Assembly (NCBI GenBank): GCA_029882335.1
Contig: JAOUKW010000164.1
Location: 1-8,658 of the forward strand
DNA length: 8,658 nucleotides
Direction: 5' to 3'
Source: Candidatus Heimdallarchaeota archaeon
GTDB lineage: Archaea > Asgardarchaeota > Heimdallarchaeia > Heimdallarchaeales > Kariarchaeaceae
This document shows positions 5,553-8,658 of this stretch, piece after piece. Within the stretch, counting starts at the first letter, position 1. Each line of letters begins with the position of its first letter. The notes beneath the pieces are model-generated. The model was not told where the DNA came from and made no database searches. It saw nothing but the letters and a program-made list of their open reading frames with translations. The position numbers were made by a program, and so were the translations under genes.

Positions 5553-6824
5553 TTGTTGTCACAATTAAATTCAACTGAAGCAGAAGAATTAATCGATATT
5601 ATTATCGATATATTGGCCGGGAAACAACCCATAACCAATAAAACCATTGAAAATATTGTTGATCCCAAATATAAGGAATTATTAGTGGGTTTGATGGTTT
5701 TATCTGAAGATGCAAATTATAATGCTGAATTAAGGAAGAAATTGGAAAGAAATTTTTCCAATCTAGATAAATTACATACCAAGTTATTTCAAAATATTCC
5801 AGTACCAATTTGTTTTCTAAATGAAAATCTAGAGTGTGAAAGCTATAACGACTCGTTTGAAGATTATTTTGAGATTTCTCCATCTGTAAAAAAGATAGAA
5901 TTAGATACAATAATACCGGATTTAAGAAACATTTTTGATGATTATCTTAATGTTTTAAAAGGAAAATTAACTAATTTTCAACTGGTAGAAAAAATTAAGT
6001 TAATTACTACAACAGGTGAAACCAATTGGGGAATTATCAACATGTCGAGTGTAGATTTGGAAGATGAGGATAAGTATATACTTATCATCCAAGATATCAC
6101 ATCTTTTCATAATTTGGAAGAAGAACTAACATTAAAATCTGATGAATTGGTGAAAAATAATATGGAATTGGAAAATCTTACCAGAATTACCACTCAAGAC
6201 TTGAAAGAACCTATTCGGTTAATTAACAACTATGCTCAGCTTCTTCAAAAACGGAATTTTCAGGATTCTAACGATTCATCTGGGGAATGGATAAACTCCA
6301 TTATATCAACTTCAAAAAGAATTAAAGGTTTACTTGAAGAAGTGATGACATTTACCACAATTACAGATAAAGAAGTTGACATAAGTGCTGTTGATGTGTC
6401 ACTAATTGTTGAGCAGGTAAAGTTAAATTTGAACAGGTTAATTATCGAAAATAATGTCCAAATTAATTATTCCGATCTTCCTTCAATAAGGGCGGATAAA
6501 TATCAATTATTGGAAATCTTTCAAAATTTAATCAGTTTTATTATAAAAAATCGAGGGGACATTAACCCCGAAATTACAATAAAATATAAGGAATATGATA
6601 CTAATTGGATATTCCTAGTAGTAGATAATGGAATGCGCATCGATCCAAATTATTTTACCAAATTATTCAGCTCTGAAAATTCATTGTATACAAACAATGT
6701 AAATTCTTCAGTATCACTGGCAATTTGCAAAAAAATTATTGAGTTTTATAAAGGTCATATTTGGGTAGAATCTAATATGGGTATTGGATCGATATTCTAT
6801 TTTACAATTTCAAAGGAGGTTTGA
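5553..6824 (+). CDS. PAS-containing histidine-kinase-like protein with degenerate catalytic boxes (probable pseudokinase)
   Basis: 423 aa, soluble, no membrane segment. Residues 1-75 are helical, and VGLMVLSED recalls HAMP-like linkers. About 78-190 is a PAS sensor domain starting LFQNIPVPICFLNENLE and closing YILIIQDIT. A coiled coil (187-208) leads to an H-box region, TTQDLKEPIR at 213-222, clearly of the SHDLxEPLR type of phytochrome-like kinases, but the phospho-accepting His is Gln (Q215; CAA at 6195-6197). The ATPase-like domain follows: QNLISFIIK at 324-332 has Phe where the N-box Asn belongs; DNGMRI at 358-363 keeps the Asp but loses the second Gly; NSSVSLAICKKI replaces the G2 loop GTGIGLAICKKI; IWVESNMGIGSIFYF is intact. 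The start is TTG at 5553 or 5556. Its stop overlaps the next gene's ATG by one base. It probably senses a signal through PAS but cannot autophosphorylate (inference). Confidence 0.85.
   Translation: MLSQLNSTEAEELIDIIIDILAGKQPITNKTIENIVDPKYKELLVGLMVLSEDANYNAELRKKLERNFSNLDKLHTKLFQNIPVPICFLNENLECESYNDSFEDYFEISPSVKKIELDTIIPDLRNIFDDYLNVLKGKLTNFQLVEKIKLITTTGETNWGIINMSSVDLEDEDKYILIIQDITSFHNLEEELTLKSDELVKNNMELENLTRITTQDLKEPIRLINNYAQLLQKRNFQDSNDSSGEWINSIISTSKRIKGLLEEVMTFTTITDKEVDISAVDVSLIVEQVKLNLNRLIIENNVQINYSDLPSIRADKYQLLEIFQNLISFIIKNRGDINPEITIKYKEYDTNWIFLVVDNGMRIDPNYFTKLFSSENSLYTNNVNSSVSLAICKKIIEFYKGHIWVESNMGIGSIFYFTISKEV
6813..6820 (+). promoter_or_regulatory. Strong Shine-Dalgarno sequence for the response regulator
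   Basis: AAGGAGGT inside the last codons of the kinase-like gene, just before TTGATG. With the TGATG overlap this decides the ATG at 6824 as the start and suggests more regulator than kinase-like protein is made. It also shows that this genome uses strong ribosome sites inside operons. Confidence 0.7.
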
Positions 6825-7261
6825 TGAAAATTCTAAATAAGAAAAAATTATTATTAGTTGATGATAGTGAGGATGATTACATATTATTAAAAGAAGCAAT
6901 TCACGATAGTGATATAGAGGTGAATTTGGTTCATTGCCTATCTGGTGAAGAAGCTCTTCATTATTTAATGGACCAACAAAATAAAGGAAAAGCCGAATTA
7001 CCTAATTTAATTCTTTTGGATCTAAAAATGCCAACACTAAATGGATTTGAAATCTTGAAAAGACTAAAACATGATCCCATTCTTCAGCAAATTCCAATTG
7101 TCGTACTATCAAGTTCGGATCTAACTGGAGATATACGAAAAAGTTATGAATTACTGGCCAATAGCTACATTGTTAAACCATTTGATTATGATGAGCTAAT
7201 TCTAACTGTAAAGAGTTTAACAAATTATTGGTTTAAAATTTCGCGATTACCTTATGATTAA
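6824..7261 (+). CDS. Single-domain response regulator (CheY/Rcp1-like receiver)
   Basis: 145 aa, one receiver domain with no output domain. The acidic pocket is D13-D14 (LLLVDDSEDD), the phosphorylated Asp is D66 in LILLDLKMP, the conserved Ser is in VVLSSSD (about 96), and K118 is in YIVKPFD: a complete set. The DxxL..A, GEEALHYL and final NYWF-LP segments resemble the Rcp1 type of regulators that pair with phytochrome-like kinases, in line with the upstream gene's HDLxEP-like region. The ATG at 6824 is preferred over a TTG at 6821: AAGGAGGT at 6813-6820 precedes it, and the ATG shares one base with the upstream TGA, giving tight coupling. With a kinase-dead partner, phosphate would have to come from another kinase, or the pair works by binding. 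The output target is not visible. Confidence 0.92.
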   Translation: MKILNKKKLLLVDDSEDDYILLKEAIHDSDIEVNLVHCLSGEEALHYLMDQQNKGKAELPNLILLDLKMPTLNGFEILKRLKHDPILQQIPIVVLSSSDLTGDIRKSYELLANSYIVKPFDYDELILTVKSLTNYWFKISRLPYD

Positions 7262-7387
7262 TTCAACTTATTATCATTTCTCAAATATATCCCTCAAAAA
7301 AATAAATAAACACTAAAAATAATGACGTATTCTTAATTCACAACTAATTTTAATTAAAAATGAATAAAATCAAAATAAATAGATATG

Positions 7388-7394
7388 ATTTAAA
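7388..7394 (+). promoter_or_regulatory. Possible TATA box for the small GTPase gene
   Basis: ATTTAAA lies about 30 bp upstream of the ATG at 7422, which would give a very short leader or none. No Shine-Dalgarno sequence is seen. The 160-bp gap before the GTPase (7262-7421) is otherwise plain AT-rich DNA with a TTTTAATTAAAA palindrome at 7348-7359. Confidence 0.35.
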
Positions 7395-7421
7395 TTGTAA
7401 TAATACATCTCTTAATTATCA

Positions 7422-7976
7422 ATGTCAGAAATTGATGTTTATTCAATTAAACTTATTTTAATTGGGAATGCGTCAGTTGGGAAAACAAGTATACGTAGAA
7501 AATTTATGGGAATAAGCTTAAAACAAGGTTATACACCAACAATAGGGTTTGATATTAGCATAAAAAATGTAATTACTGATAACTACGAAGCCATTTGTAG
7601 TATTTACGATATCGGAGCTGATGCTTACTTCAACAGAATGAAGAGCAAATATTACCAAAACATTGCCGGGATTATACTTGTATTCGACGCAACTTCTGAA
7701 CTTAATGAAGAGTCACGAATTTCATATTGGATTGATGAAATAAAAGAAAATCATGGAAATAGAGATATTCCCTTTCTAATTTTGGGAAATAAATCAGACC
7801 TCCTAGAAAATAAAGATAAATTTACTGATCTTGGAAAATCAATGAAAACATTTGTTAAAGATCAATTAAAAATATCTGATGTCGGTTTCTATTTGACATC
7901 TGCAAAAACATCTGAAAATGTCAATACTTCCTTTAACTGGTTAATAGAAAGGATTATTTCTAATCATAAGAAATAA
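7422..7976 (+). CDS. Ras/Rab-like small GTPase with atypical switch II
   Basis: 184 aa, a lone G domain of eukaryote-like Ras-superfamily type. The P-loop is GNASVGKTS at 15-23. Switch I is YTPTIGFDISIK at 37-48, with T40 in the place of the Mg2+-binding Thr. YYQNIAGIILVFDAT at 77-91 is typical Rab/Ras core. NKSD at 123-126 reads guanine, and TSAK at 159-162 is G5. The G3 box is odd: where DTAGQE stands in Rab proteins this has DIGADA (63-68), so both the Gly that senses the gamma-phosphate and the catalytic Gln are replaced, by Ala66 and Asp67. GTP hydrolysis or its activation probably differs (inference). No C-terminal Cys or lipid motif is seen; it ends NHKK. Asgard archaea encode many such GTPases. 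The start ATG follows a weak TATA element. It could be an Arf/Rab-intermediate subfamily member. Confidence 0.88.
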   Translation: MSEIDVYSIKLILIGNASVGKTSIRRKFMGISLKQGYTPTIGFDISIKNVITDNYEAICSIYDIGADAYFNRMKSKYYQNIAGIILVFDATSELNEESRISYWIDEIKENHGNRDIPFLILGNKSDLLENKDKFTDLGKSMKTFVKDQLKISDVGFYLTSAKTSENVNTSFNWLIERIISNHKK

Positions 7977-8001
7977 CATATAATTAATTGACATATAATT
8001 A
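7976..8001. repeat. Tandem 11-bp direct repeat after the GTPase gene
   Basis: ACATATAATTA occurs at 7976-7986 and again at 7991-8001, separated by ATTG (15-bp period). It begins on the last base of the GTPase stop. It could be a duplicated TATA-like or operator element, or chance in AT-rich DNA. Confidence 0.5.
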
Positions 8002-8049
8002 AAAATATTTCTCAAAAATAGAAGATATCTAGGTAAATAATGGTATCAT

Positions 8050-8058
8050 CTAAATAAA
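8050..8058 (+). promoter_or_regulatory. Possible TATA box for the methyltransferase-like gene
   Basis: CTAAATAAA is centred about 24 bp before the ATG at 8078. GAAGGT directly abuts the ATG and is too close to serve as a ribosome site, so a leaderless message is the simpler reading. Confidence 0.4.
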
Positions 8059-8077
8059 AACAAAAAATTGTGAAGGT

Positions 8078-8584
8078 ATGGAATTTACCATTTTAGATAT
8101 AGGTTGTGGTGATCGACCAAGAGGGACAACTAACTTGGATTTTATGGATTTTGATGTACCAAACTTTGTAAAAGGAGATGCACTCAACCTCCCATTTGAA
8201 GATAAATCATTCAATACTGCCTACTCAAGTGGATTATCATTATGGAGTAAAAATCATGAGGAAAAATTATTAATTAAATCCTGGGAAGAAGCTATTCGAG
8301 TTGCCAAAGATCTTGTTGTGTTTGAGTATAACTACCTATCACAAAGTAATACATGGCCAGCAAGAGCTCCATTGGGTGTTAAAAATTTCTTAGAAAAATC
8401 TTTAAAATCAAATATTTCCTTAGATTATTCTCAAAGAGGAAAATTTAACAAAATTATCCGTGTATTTGAAAAAATATTTGGAACAAAATTAACAATTAGT
8501 ATTCTAAATAAAATTTTCAGAAAATCATATTTAGCCAAATTCACTTTAAAATTAACCAATAATAATGTTCCAGAATGTCTGTGA
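8078..8584 (+). CDS. Class I SAM-dependent methyltransferase-like protein (short)
   Basis: 168 aa. The N-terminus enters motif I at once: ILDIGCGDRPRG at 5-16, the glycine-rich SAM-binding turn. Asp21 lies at the end of the next strand (TNLDF), where the ribose hydroxyls are bound. VKGDALNLPFEDKSFN at 31-46 is the motif II/III region of Methyltransf_11-type enzymes, with D34 near the adenine. After about residue 90 the expected later strands are hard to recognise; the rest is Lys-rich and helical (KSLKSNISLDYSQR, then VFEKIFGTKL). At 168 aa it is shorter than the usual 200-260 and lacks the helix before motif I. No stop or start codon upstream suggests a lost N-terminus: the frame before the ATG has no alternative start. 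The substrate is unknown. It is separated by about 100 bp from the GTPase gene. Confidence 0.7.
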   Translation: MEFTILDIGCGDRPRGTTNLDFMDFDVPNFVKGDALNLPFEDKSFNTAYSSGLSLWSKNHEEKLLIKSWEEAIRVAKDLVVFEYNYLSQSNTWPARAPLGVKNFLEKSLKSNISLDYSQRGKFNKIIRVFEKIFGTKLTISILNKIFRKSYLAKFTLKLTNNNVPECL

Positions 8585-8593
8585 TACTCGTAA

Positions 8594-8617
8594 ATTAAAT
8601 CTTGGATTTAATCTTTT
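8594..8617 (+). terminator. Hairpin with T-run after the methyltransferase-like gene
   Basis: ATTAAATC (8594-8601), loop TTG, GATTTAAT (8605-8612) form a perfect 8-bp stem starting 10 bp after the stop codon, followed by C and four T. Archaeal termination mainly needs T-runs, so the hairpin may instead be a 3'-end stability element. The stem is AT-rich and weak. Confidence 0.35.
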
Positions 8618-8658
8618 GCTGAAAATATTTTGTTGTATTTATCCTGACTAACATCAGT

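Noticed and set aside
5602..5910. 102-codon minus-strand frame opposite the PAS region.
   Set aside because: The plus strand has a clear PAS and kinase-like fold in one long frame; the antisense product has no motif.
7348..7359. TTTTAATTAAAA palindrome between the response regulator and GTPase genes as an operator.
   Set aside because: Simple A/T palindromes are expected by chance in this AT-rich gap; no second copy or positional logic supports it.

Overview
The window looks like AT-rich archaeal chromosome. It carries archaeal TruD and Pth2, a geranylgeranyl-reductase-family flavoprotein (archaeal ether lipids), a DUF2080-type small protein, and several TATA-like boxes about 25-27 bp upstream of start codons, as expected for leaderless archaeal mRNAs. 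A Ras/Rab-like small GTPase beside sensor-kinase-type genes points towards an Asgard archaeon (Loki- or Heimdall-like). That placement is inference: no rRNA or other phylogenetic marker is present.

Layout. 1-64 (-): first 21 residues of a response regulator that runs off the left edge. 192-1748 (-): pth2 then truD, a translation/RNA-modification pair 12 bp apart. 1885-3108 (+): geranylgeranyl reductase, divergent from pth2. 3105-4526 (-): moaC, moaB, moaE, a molybdenum/tungsten-cofactor operon whose last stop codon shares a CTAG with the reductase stop. 4669-4866 (+): DUF2080-like small protein, tail-to-tail with cheD at 4871-5377 (-). 5553-7261 (+): a PAS/histidine-kinase-like protein with degenerate catalytic boxes, overlapping by one base an intact single-domain response regulator. 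7422-7976 (+): small GTPase with an unusual switch II. 8078-8584 (+): short SAM-methyltransferase-like protein, followed by a hairpin.

Two genes, moaB and cheD, have complete conserved domains but no ATG, GTG or TTG in frame before them. In each, an AT-rich codon (ATA for moaB, ATT for cheD) sits 7-8 nt after a good Shine-Dalgarno sequence. Alternatives are recoding (an RF2-like +1 context at the moaC stop; an A AAA AAG heptamer before cheD) or assembly indels. The signalling part is also odd: the kinase-like protein lacks the phospho-accepting His, the N-box Asn and the G2 glycines, while its partner receiver keeps every key residue.

Once cheD and moaB are extended to full length, no stretch over 300 bases lacks a gene. 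The gaps (65-191, 1749-1884, 4527-4668, 5378-5552, 7262-7421, 7977-8077, 8585-8658) are AT-rich, and most hold candidate promoters. I saw no tRNA, rRNA, CRISPR array or insertion sequence.
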